NCBI RefSeq assembly: GCF_002078175.1
Contig: NZ_MWFK01000001.1
Coordinates: 1,736,001 to 1,800,000, forward strand
Origin: Streptomyces sp. M41(2017)
Lineage (GTDB): Bacteria > Actinomycetota > Actinomycetes > Streptomycetales > Streptomycetaceae
Reading direction: 5' to 3'
DNA length: 64,000 nucleotides
The notes below the pieces were generated by a model, which did no database searches, was not told the origin of the DNA, and worked only from the letters and a program-made list of their open reading frames with translations. Position numbers and translations under genes: made by a program. Below are positions 45,905-53,130 of this stretch, in pieces (positions within the stretch are counted from its first letter, which is position 1; each line of letters starts with the position of its first letter).

Positions 45905-45932
45905 CTTTTGCAAGCAGCCGCTTGCAAAAGTG
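45905..45932. promoter_or_regulatory. 12-bp perfect palindrome upstream of the XRE gene
   Basis: ACTTTTGCAAGC (45905-45916) and its complement (45921-45932) are separated by AGCC, 28-55 bp before the XRE start. AT-rich arms in a GC-rich genome suggest an operator; it could instead terminate the HxlR gene to its right. Confidence 0.5.
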
Positions 45933-45992
45933 TGTCTCGGTGCGAGGAGCCGACGGGTCCGGCGGGTGCCCCGCGGGTCGTCGTCGAAACAC

Positions 45993-46271
45993 TCAGCCGT
46001 CGAAGCCTCGGCGGGCCGTCCCGATGTCGGCTATGTAGCGGTGGGTCCAGTCGCACATCGCGTCGACCGTCGCCCGGAGCGCGCGGCCCGATTCCGTGAG
46101 GGTGTATTCGACCCGGGGCGGCACGGCAGGGTGCACGCGACGCTCGACCAGGCCGTTGCGCTCCAGCAGGCGCAGGTTCTGGGTGAGCATCTTGTGGCTG
46201 ACGCCCGCCACCTCGTCGCGGAGAACGGTGAACCGGAGCGTCCGCTCGCCCAGGGCCTCGATGATCAGCAA
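45993..46271 (-). CDS. HxlR-family regulator, N-terminally short
   Basis: The 92 residues from a TTG codon cover the winged helix (LIIEALGERTLRFTVLRDEV, KMLTQNLRLLERNGLVERRVHP, VEYTLTESGRALRATVDAM). Full-length members begin about 15-20 residues earlier with Cys-Pro and KW. Here KWALLII is in frame upstream but no ATG or GTG introduces it, and a TGA lies at 46332-46334. The sensing Cys is absent. It may start at TTG or be a 5'-damaged gene. Confidence 0.6.
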   Translation of the reverse strand: MLIIEALGERTLRFTVLRDEVAGVSHKMLTQNLRLLERNGLVERRVHPAVPPRVEYTLTESGRALRATVDAMCDWTHRYIADIGTARRGFDG

Positions 46272-46348
46272 CGCCCACTTGGGGCCTGCGGCGGACGAGA
46301 TGCCTGAGGGGACTGAGCGGCCACCGGGCGGTCACGGCGCCGACCCGC

Positions 46349-47296
46349 TCACCCCCGCGGTTCCCGCGGTGGCCACTCCCCCGCCTCCCCCGCCTCCGCG
46401 GCGAGGGCCCAGGCGTCCGCGACCGGGCCCATGTGGGTGAGCTTGTCGGGGTTCATGACCGAGCGGATCGTCACGATGCGTCCGTCGAGGGTCTCTAGCG
46501 ACCAGATGCCGACGACCCTGCCGTCCCGGTCGCGCAGGACCGCGCCCGGCAGGCCGTTCACCTCGTGCTGCCGCAGCGTGACCCCGACCCGGTCGAACCC
46601 CGGGGCGAACGCGGCGAGCAGCCGGGCCACGTTGTCGGCGCCACTGACGCCGCCCACCAGTTGTGGCGCCTTGCCGCCTCCGTCGCCGACCAACCGCGCG
46701 TCGCCGGCGAGCAGTTCCCGCAGCCCGTCGACGTCGCCCTCCCGGAACGCGTCGAAGAAGCGCCCGGCGAGTTCCTCACGTGCTCTGCGGTCGACCTCGA
46801 AGCGGGGCCGGCCCGCGTCCATGTGGTGACGCGCCCGTACCGCGAGCTGACGGCAGGCCGCGTCCGAGCGCCCCACGGCGGTGGCGATGTCCCCGAAACC
46901 GAACCCGAACACCTCGCGCAGCACGAACACGGCGCGCTCCAGGGGGCTCAGCCGCTCCAGCAGGAGCAGCGCCGCCATCGACAGCGAGTCGGCGAGTTCC
47001 GCCGACCGCTCCGGATCCTCGTACGGGTCGTCCAGGAGCGGTTCCGGGAACCAGGGGCCGACGTACTCCTCACGCTTGACCCGGGCCGAGCGCAGGACGT
47101 CGATCGAGATCCGGGTGACCACGGCGGCGAGGTAGGCCCGGGCCGACCGGGGCCGGGTCGTGGAGGCCGCCCAGCGCAGCCAGGTCTCCTGGACCGCGTC
47201 CTCCGCCTCGGTCACGCTGCCGAGGATCCGGTAGGCGATCGCGAAGAGCAGCGGCCGCAGTTCCTCGAACTCCTCGGTCCGCGTCACCCGCGTCAC
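46349..47296 (-). CDS. ECF41-type RNA polymerase sigma factor with SnoaL-like C-terminal domain
   Basis: This 315-residue protein has sigma region 2 (RPLLFAIAYRILGSVTEAEDAVQETWLRW), region 4 (LSPLERAVFVLREVFGFGFGDIATAVGRSDAACRQLA) and a C-terminal NTF2/SnoaL-like domain (about 180-300). The ECF41 hallmarks are present: a WLPEP-like motif (PWFPEPLL) in the linker and NPDKL near the end. The C-terminal domain regulates activity in place of a separate anti-sigma factor. GTG 47296 overlaps the stop of the epimerase gene, so they are translated together; ECF41 factors usually control the neighbouring oxidoreductase. Confidence 0.93.
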   Translation of the reverse strand: MTRVTRTEEFEELRPLLFAIAYRILGSVTEAEDAVQETWLRWAASTTRPRSARAYLAAVVTRISIDVLRSARVKREEYVGPWFPEPLLDDPYEDPERSAELADSLSMAALLLLERLSPLERAVFVLREVFGFGFGDIATAVGRSDAACRQLAVRARHHMDAGRPRFEVDRRAREELAGRFFDAFREGDVDGLRELLAGDARLVGDGGGKAPQLVGGVSGADNVARLLAAFAPGFDRVGVTLRQHEVNGLPGAVLRDRDGRVVGIWSLETLDGRIVTIRSVMNPDKLTHMGPVADAWALAAEAGEAGEWPPREPRG

Positions 47297-48225
47297 GTCA
47301 GCGCTTCCTCGAACCCGGTCCGCCACGAGGGATGGCCGGGCTGCCAGCCGAGCTCGCGTCTGGCCTTGGCGTTGGAGAAGCCGCGGCCCTCGGTCATCAT
47401 CACCACGGCCTGGTCCCCCGCGAGCACGCGCGCCAGCCACACGGGGATCCGCATCGGCCGTTTCGCCCCGGCGCACGCGGCCAGGTGCGGCAACCACGCG
47501 GAGGCCGGGGCCGGTTCGTCGTCGACGACGTTGAACACACCCGTCACCCGCTGCTCCACGGCGAGGACGGTGGCGCTCGCCGCGTCGTCGAGGTGTACCC
47601 ATGAACTGTGTCCGGTCCCCCGTCCGACCAGGGGGAACTGCCGCCTGCGCACCAGCTCGACCTGGTCGTCGGTGGCGCCGGGACCGTAGAACGCGCCGTA
47701 GCGCAGGACCGCGCCGCCTGCCTTGAGGACGACGTCCTCGACGTGCCGCATCGCGAGCATGCCGCCGTGGGCCGCCGTCCCCTCCATGAGGTCCAGCGGA
47801 TCGTCCTCCGTCTTCACCCAGCCGCCCTCGCGGATGCCGTTCCAGCTCGCGTAGCCCTGGGCGACGACATGGGAGACACCGGCCGCCTCGGCCGCGGCCA
47901 GCAGATGGTCCGTCCCCTCGGTGCGCAGTCGGTTGGTGGTGGCGAACCACCGGTCCGGATGCTTGATGTCGGGCTTGCCCGCGTGGGCCAGGGAGATCGC
48001 GGTCATCTGGTGGACGATCGTGTCGGGCCGGGCGCCCGCCACCGCCTCCCCCACGGACACCGCGTCCAGCCCGTCCATCACGACGCCGTCCGCACCGAGC
48101 CGCTGCAGCAGACCCAGTTTGGCTGCGCTCGTCGTCGTAGCCGTCACCCGGTGGCCGCGCGCCACGAGCTGCGGCACCAGCCGCTGCCCCAGCACCCCGG
48201 TCCCGCCCGCCACGAACACCCGCAT
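47293..48225 (-). CDS. NAD-dependent epimerase/dehydratase family protein
   Basis: This 310-residue extended SDR has the N-terminal Gly motif VFVAGGTGVLGQRLV. A central GYASWNG segment sits where the YxxxK Tyr normally lies (no clean YxxxK), and the NAD-fold C-terminus includes GVFNVVDDEP. It probably acts on a nucleotide-linked or hydrophobic substrate. ATG 48225 is best placed behind AGGAAGG. Four-base overlap with the ECF41 sigma gene marks one operon and a likely sigma target. Confidence 0.85.
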   Translation of the reverse strand: MRVFVAGGTGVLGQRLVPQLVARGHRVTATTTSAAKLGLLQRLGADGVVMDGLDAVSVGEAVAGARPDTIVHQMTAISLAHAGKPDIKHPDRWFATTNRLRTEGTDHLLAAAEAAGVSHVVAQGYASWNGIREGGWVKTEDDPLDLMEGTAAHGGMLAMRHVEDVVLKAGGAVLRYGAFYGPGATDDQVELVRRRQFPLVGRGTGHSSWVHLDDAASATVLAVEQRVTGVFNVVDDEPAPASAWLPHLAACAGAKRPMRIPVWLARVLAGDQAVVMMTEGRGFSNAKARRELGWQPGHPSWRTGFEEALT

Positions 48226-48277
48226 GACCATCACCTTCCTGATTTCCACGACCGGCTCTCGTCAGTGGGACGAAACA

Positions 48278-48306
48278 GCCCCCGGCATCTGTGACATGCC
48301 GGGGGC
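48278..48306 (-). terminator. Hairpin upstream of the epimerase gene
   Basis: An 11-bp stem GCCCCCGGCAT/ATGCCGGGGGC (48278-48288 with 48296-48306) probably terminates the minus-strand acetyltransferase gene that ends at 48500. A short repeat zone (copies of GCACCGTGCAAT near 48380-48405) lies beside it. Confidence 0.6.
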
Positions 48307-48499
48307 GGAGCCGGGGCGGGGCGGCGCGGGGCGGCGCGTGGATACCCGTGGGAAGCCGTGCAATGTGCAGCGCGCAACGCGCACCGTGCAATACGCACCG
48401 TGCAATGTGCGGCGCTCCGCACACCGGTACCGCGGTCGGCGCGAGGCCACCGACGGTGGGCGCGGGGTGTGGCCGTACGGGCTCGGCCGTACGGGTTCG

Positions 48500-49048
48500 T
48501 CAGCGGCCGGCGGCCCACTCCTCGCGCAGGAGGCCGAACTCGACGCTGTCGTACCAGGCGTCCCCCACCCGGACGCTCGACCGGCGGCGCCCCTCCTCGA
48601 CGAAGCCGACCCGGCGGAAGGCGCGCATGGCGCGTTCGTTGCCGCTCCAGGTGTCCAGCTCGACGCGGTGCAGGCGGCAGGCCCCGAAGAGGTGGCCGAC
48701 CAGAAGGCTCAGCGCCTCGGTGCCGTAGCCGCCGCCCCAGCGGTCGCGTTCCCCGATCGTGATGCCCACCGTCGCCCGCCCGGCGAACGGGTCCAGGTCG
48801 CGGTAGTCCGCCATGCCGATCGCCCGGCCGTCCGCCAGGTCCTCCACGGTGAACGTCAGCTCGCTGCTCGGGTTGTCGCGCAGCCGCGCCTCGTGGAAGG
48901 CGGCCATGGCCTCCCTGCTGACGGGTCCGAAGTAGGGGTTGTCGCCGGTGGCCCAGTGCACGACCTCCGGGTCGTTGCGCCACCGGAAGTGAGCGTCGAG
49001 GTCCTCGGCGCTCAGCGCCCGCAGTCGTACCAGTCTGCCTTCGATCAT
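48500..49048 (-). CDS. GNAT acetyltransferase, RimJ/RimL type
   Basis: This 182-residue GNAT protein reads VRLRALSAEDLDAHFRWRNDP at the start, then IGERDRWGGGYGTEALSLLVGHLF (acetyl-CoA loop) and NERAMRAFRRVGFVEEGRRRSSV, the usual RimJ/RimL order. It acetylates an amine of a protein N-terminus or small molecule, substrate unknown. Single gene; no clear ribosome site. Confidence 0.88.
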   Translation of the reverse strand: MIEGRLVRLRALSAEDLDAHFRWRNDPEVVHWATGDNPYFGPVSREAMAAFHEARLRDNPSSELTFTVEDLADGRAIGMADYRDLDPFAGRATVGITIGERDRWGGGYGTEALSLLVGHLFGACRLHRVELDTWSGNERAMRAFRRVGFVEEGRRRSSVRVGDAWYDSVEFGLLREEWAAGR

Positions 49049-49155
49049 GCGGCGATCCTAAGGAGCTGTGCGGCACTGTCCAGCGGGTTTCCCGGCCCGG
49101 GCGGCGGTCCCCGGCCGACGCCGGGCGCCCGGGGCGCCCCCGCAGGCCCGCACCG

Positions 49156-50001
49156 TCAGCCCACCTGCTCGGCCAGGAAGTCCTCCCAGGTCCGCCTCCC
49201 GGTGTCGGCGCCGGTGAGCGAGAGGTTGTCGCCCGCGCGGTAGGCGCGTCCCGCGCTGCCCGGGATACGGACCGGCAGCAGCGGGCGGCGGCGCCTGCCA
49301 CGGGCCAGGGCGTAGCCGTCGGCGAGTTCGGCGAGCGCGTAGACCTTCGGTCCCGCTAGGTCGGCGACCAGACCGGACGGGCTGCCGAGGGTGAGCTCCG
49401 TGATGCGGGCCGCCACGTCGCGGGCGTCCACCGGCTGGAGCCGCAGCCCGCCCGGCGCCGGGAACACCGGCAGTCGGGCCATCCCGGCGACCATCTTCAG
49501 GGTCAGTTCGTTGAACTGGGCAGCGCGCAGCGTCGTCCACGGCAGCCCCGACCCGGCGACCGCGCGCTCGGCCTCCCGCTTGGTCCGTAGCCAGGCGAGC
49601 GGGACACGGTCGGCGCCGATGACGGAGATGTAGACGAAGTGCCGTACGTCCGCGGCCTGCGCGGCGCGCAGCAGATTGCGGGTCGCGAGGTCGTCGCCCT
49701 TGGGGCCGCCCGCGAGGTGCAGGACGGTGCCGGCACCGTCCACCGCGGCCTCGATCTCCTCGTCCCCCGCCTTGAGGAGGTCGACGGCCACCCGCGCGAC
49801 GCCGTCGTCGGTGTCGCGGGCGTGCCGGCTCAGCACGCGCACCGGGTGCCCGGCCTCGCGCAGCAGGGGGACGACCAGGCTCCCGAGGGTGCCGGTGCCG
49901 CCGGTGACGAGGATCGTCGACGGGATGGTGGGGGGCTTGTCGGAGTCGAGGGCGGCGGCGGGGGTGGGCAGATCGGTCGGGTTCGCCGGGTCGGTCGTCA
50001 T
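49156..50001 (-). CDS. NAD(P)-binding atypical SDR (NmrA-like) oxidoreductase
   Basis: This 281-residue protein shows the Gly-rich motif ILVTGGTGTLGSLVVPLL, the hydrophobic VLHLAGGPKGDD and FVYISVIGADRV of atypical NmrA/TMR-like SDRs. The catalytic Tyr-Lys pair is not evident. It diverges from an ECF sigma gene over 104 bp, a pair layout typical of ECF sigma factors that regulate the adjacent oxidoreductase. Confidence 0.87.
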   Translation of the reverse strand: MTTDPANPTDLPTPAAALDSDKPPTIPSTILVTGGTGTLGSLVVPLLREAGHPVRVLSRHARDTDDGVARVAVDLLKAGDEEIEAAVDGAGTVLHLAGGPKGDDLATRNLLRAAQAADVRHFVYISVIGADRVPLAWLRTKREAERAVAGSGLPWTTLRAAQFNELTLKMVAGMARLPVFPAPGGLRLQPVDARDVAARITELTLGSPSGLVADLAGPKVYALAELADGYALARGRRRRPLLPVRIPGSAGRAYRAGDNLSLTGADTGRRTWEDFLAEQVG

Positions 50002-50105
50002 GGCTGCTCCCAGGGTGTGGGGGCCGGGGTCCGAAAACCCGGGCCCCGTCGGCGGGTTCCGGTGTTCTACTGCCCTGACACCCGGGACGAAGGGAATGTG
50101 ACACG

Positions 50106-50993
50106 GTGAGCGAGATCGCGTGGTCGGCCGAGCTTTTCGAGGAACAGCGGCCGCGTCTGCGGGCCGTCGCCCATCGGATGCTGGGCTCTCTGAGCGAGGC
50201 GGACGACGCCGTCCAGGAAGCCTGGCTGCGGGCCTCCCGCGCCGACACCGACGCCGTCGACAACCTCGCCGGCTGGCTGACGACGATCGTGGCGCGGGTG
50301 TGTCTCAACATGCTGCGCGCGCGGGAGCGGCGCCACGAGGAGCCCTTCGACGTACGGGTCGCGGACCGGCCCGTCACCCCCGGGAGCGGTGCCGACCCCG
50401 AGGAGGAGGCGGTGCTGGCCGACTCGGTCGGCGTGGCGCTGCTGGTCGTCCTCGACACCCTCACCCCGCCGGAACGGCTCGCGTTCGTGCTGCACGACCT
50501 GTTCTCCGTGCCGTTCGACGGGATCGCCCCGCTGCTCGACCGTTCCCCGGCCGCCGTACGCCAGCTCGCGAGCCGGGCACGCCGCCGGGTGAAGGGCGCC
50601 TCACCGCTGCCGGAGGCCGAACTGGCCCGGCGGCGCCGTGTCGTCGAGGCGTTCCTGGCCGCCACGCGCGGCGGAGACTTCGAGGCGCTGGTCGCCCTGC
50701 TGCATCCCGATGTCGTCCTGCACGCCGACCGCTGCGTCGTCCCGACGCCCGAACCGGTCCTCGTCAGCGGGGCGGCCACGGTCGCGAAGGGCGCGATGGC
50801 CGCCACCGGCCGGGCCCGCTTCACCGGCCCTGCCCTCCTCGACGGCACGGTCGGACTCGTCATGGCCCCCTTCGGCCGGCTCGGTCTGGTCCTCGGCTTC
50901 GGCTTCGCGCAGGACGGGCTCATCGCCGAGATCAGGGTGGTCGCCGAACCGGACGACCTGCGCCGCATCGAGATCGCCGCCCTCGACACCTGA
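50106..50993 (+). CDS. ECF sigma factor with C-terminal NTF2-like domain (SigJ-like)
   Basis: This 295-residue protein has sigma region 2 (RPRLRAVAHRMLGSLSEADDAVQEAWLRA), region 4 (LTPPERLAFVLHDLFSVPFDGIAPLLDRSPAAVRQLASRARRRV) and a SnoaL/NTF2-like domain (about 185-295). Unlike the sigma factor at 46349 it lacks clear WLPEP and NPDKL motifs, so it belongs to a related group. GTG start 50106. Divergent from an NmrA-like oxidoreductase that it probably controls. Confidence 0.9.
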   Translation: MSEIAWSAELFEEQRPRLRAVAHRMLGSLSEADDAVQEAWLRASRADTDAVDNLAGWLTTIVARVCLNMLRARERRHEEPFDVRVADRPVTPGSGADPEEEAVLADSVGVALLVVLDTLTPPERLAFVLHDLFSVPFDGIAPLLDRSPAAVRQLASRARRRVKGASPLPEAELARRRRVVEAFLAATRGGDFEALVALLHPDVVLHADRCVVPTPEPVLVSGAATVAKGAMAATGRARFTGPALLDGTVGLVMAPFGRLGLVLGFGFAQDGLIAEIRVVAEPDDLRRIEIAALDT

Positions 50994-51478
50994 ATTCCCC
51001 GTACGTACACCGCGTCACCACTCTCCCCTTTTCCGGCGGATCGAACACCATCGCCGGAAAAGGGGACCGGAAACGGGTATTGCCTTTCCGCGTGCGGAGG
51101 CAATACGGTTGCGTCCATGACTGCCGGGTCGGCCTTGCGCCGTAAGCGAGTTGGGTGCCCGGCCTCCGAGTGAGGCCGGCGCGGGCCAGAGGCCCGCCTC
51201 CCGCATGTCCCCTTTCCCCAGTGGCTTCCGCCGCGCCCCCGCGTGAGACACGCGCCGCGCCGAGCCGCTGATCTCGTACGACGCCGTGCCCCGCAGGGCT
51301 GCCCGCCTCCATAGGCGGTGCCGCACCTGTGCGGAAGCGTGTACGTGCGCCCCCCTGGGCCCCTCGCGCGAAGGCGCGGTCCCGCAGGCGGGCTCTTCTC
51401 ACCGTCATCACCGCGGACGGCCGGAAAACATTCCGTGCGCGGTAATCCACCCTGCCCGAAAACAAAAGAAAGCCGAGA
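50994..51478. other. 485-bp hairpin-rich non-coding region
   Basis: No convincing protein gene in either strand. Successive inverted repeats occur at 51025-51065, 51077-51106, 51159-51179, 51181-51197 and others up to about 51400. The first is a probable terminator of the sigma gene. Could host a structured RNA; I cannot assign a known class. Confidence 0.5.
51025..51065. terminator. Terminator of the sigma factor gene
   Basis: A 14-bp perfect stem (51025-51038 with 51052-51065) with 13-nt loop lies 31 bp after the stop at 50993. Confidence 0.75.
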
Positions 51479-52332
51479 ATGCCCAACCCATTCAACCAAC
51501 AGGTCATCGATGAATTCCGGGCCCGGGACGGACACGTCGGCGGTCCTTTCGAGGGGGCGCGGCTGATTCTGCTGACGACCCTCGGGGCACGGACCGGTAC
51601 CCCGCACACGACCCCCCTCGGCTACTACCCCGACGGCGGCGAGCGGCTGCTCGTCATCGGGTCGGCCGGGGCGCGCCGCGCGACCCGGACTGGTTCCGCA
51701 ACCTCCTCGCGAACCCGCGGGTGACCGTCGAGGACGGGGTCTTCACCTACGAGGCCGAGGCCACCGTGCTCGGACGCGACGAGCGGGACCGGGTCTTCGC
51801 CCGTGCTGTCCAGGCCGATCCGGGATGGGCGGACTACCAGGCGAAGACGGACCGGGTCATCCCCGTCGTCGCCCTGCGCGCGCTCCCCAAGGACGGGCCG
51901 CCCGACCTCGGCGGCCGCTCCCTGGGCTCGTACCTGAAGGCCGTCCACGACGCCTTCCGGCGTGAACTCGCCCTGATCCGGCGGGAGGTGGCGGAGCAGG
52001 GCACGGCGACCCTGGGCGCCCAGCTCCGCGTCAACTGCCTGACCCTCTGCCAGGGCCTGCACAACCACCACACCGGGGAGGATCTCGGCGTCTTCCCCCT
52101 CCTCGAAAGCCGCGAACCGGGGACCGCGCCCCTCCTGGAGCGGCTGCGCCGTGAGCACGCGCGGATCGCCGAGCTGCTGGAGGAGCTGCGCGGCGCCGTC
52201 GCTCCCGGGGAGACGGACCCGGCACGCGTACGCTCCGAGGTGGACCGCCTCACCGGCGAACTCGAAGCCCATCTGACCTATGAGGAAGAGCAGTTGATCC
52301 CACTCCTGGACGGCGCCGGAGCGCCCTCGTGA
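51479..52332 (+). pseudogene. F420H2-dependent nitroreductase plus hemerythrin fusion, frameshifted
   Basis: The N-terminal frame reads MPNPFNQQVIDEFRARDGHVGG, then LLTTLGARTGTPHTTPLGYY, the deazaflavin-dependent nitroreductase/quinone reductase (DDN) fold. At 51670-51682 (GC alternation) the frame is lost. The continuation DPDWFRNLLANPRVTVEDG is in another frame and leads into a hemerythrin HHE domain (YLKAVHDAFRREL, LHNHHTGEDLGVFPLL, HARIAELLEELR, HLTYEEEQLIPLL) with iron-ligand His and Glu. Two extra bases explain the break. It may be a real mutation, programmed, or a sequencing error. The second half overlaps the next gene by 4 bp. Confidence 0.82.
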
Positions 52333-53000
52333 TCGCGCTCGTCACCGGGGCGAACCGCGGAATCGGCCGCGAGGTCGCCCGCCGGCTGGCCGCCGAGGGA
52401 CACACCGTGTACCTGACGGCCCGGTCCGCCAAGGGCGCCGCCGAGGCGGCCGCGGCCATCGGCGGGCGGGACGTCCGGCCGCTCCGCCTCGACGTCACCT
52501 CCGACGACGACGTCACGGCGGCGGCCCGGGACATCGGCGCCCTCGACGTGCTGATCAACAACGCGGCGATCACGTACGACACCTGGCAGCGTGCGGTGAG
52601 CGCCGACCTGGATGTCGTGCGCGAGGCGGCGGAGACCAATCTGTACGGGCCCTGGCGGCTGACCCGGGCGCTGCTCCCGCAGCTGCGCGCGAGCGCCCAT
52701 CCGCGCGTGGTGAACGTCTCCAGCGAGGCGGCGTCCCTCACCAGCATGGGCGGCGGGACCCCCGCCTACTCGGCGTCGAAGGTGGCGCTGAACGCCCTGA
52801 CGAGGATGTTCGCGGCCGAACTGCGTTCCGACGGGATCCTGGTGAACGCGGTCTGCCCGGGCTGGGTCGCCACCGACATGGGTGGTGCGGGCGGCCGTCC
52901 TGTCGCGGAGGGCGCGGCGAGCGTCCTCTGGGCGGCCACCCTCCCCGACGACGGCCCCACCGGCGGTTTCTTCCGCGACGGACGGCCGCTGCCCTGGTGA
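52329..53000 (+). CDS. SDR-family oxidoreductase
   Basis: This 223-residue classical SDR has TGANRGIGREVA (cofactor), NNAAIT, a catalytic Ser in NVSSEAAS, YSASK and PGWVATDM. It reduces a carbonyl or oxidises an alcohol with NAD(P)H, substrate unknown. The GTG start overlaps the stop of the nitroreductase/hemerythrin gene (GTGA), marking a coupled operon of redox enzymes. Confidence 0.9.
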   Translation: MIALVTGANRGIGREVARRLAAEGHTVYLTARSAKGAAEAAAAIGGRDVRPLRLDVTSDDDVTAAARDIGALDVLINNAAITYDTWQRAVSADLDVVREAAETNLYGPWRLTRALLPQLRASAHPRVVNVSSEAASLTSMGGGTPAYSASKVALNALTRMFAAELRSDGILVNAVCPGWVATDMGGAGGRPVAEGAASVLWAATLPDDGPTGGFFRDGRPLPW

Positions 53001-53041
53001 GACGACCGGGGGACACCGGCGGACACCACCGGGACGGGCCT

Positions 53042-53126
53042 CATCACCGTCATCAGCGTCATCGGTGCCTTCAGTGCTTTCGGCGTCTTCGGCGTCTTCG
53101 GCGTCTTCGGTGCCTGCGGCGCCTGC
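53042..53126. repeat. Imperfect 9-bp tandem array (GGCGTCTTC type)
   Basis: Three perfect GGCGTCTTC units (53082-53108) sit inside a longer degenerate series with 9-bp periodicity, between the SDR gene and the end of the helicase gene. Non-coding in both directions. Confidence 0.75.
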
Positions 53127-53130
53127 GGTG

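Noticed and set aside
51112..51330. Cobalamin-riboswitch-like GCCACTGG on the minus strand
   Set aside because: The B12-box and other conserved elements are missing.
49058..51607. Long minus-strand frame (849 codons) covering the NmrA-like gene, sigma gene and hairpin region
   Set aside because: Low-complexity Arg/Ser/Gly sequence with wrong codon bias, crossing two clear genes.
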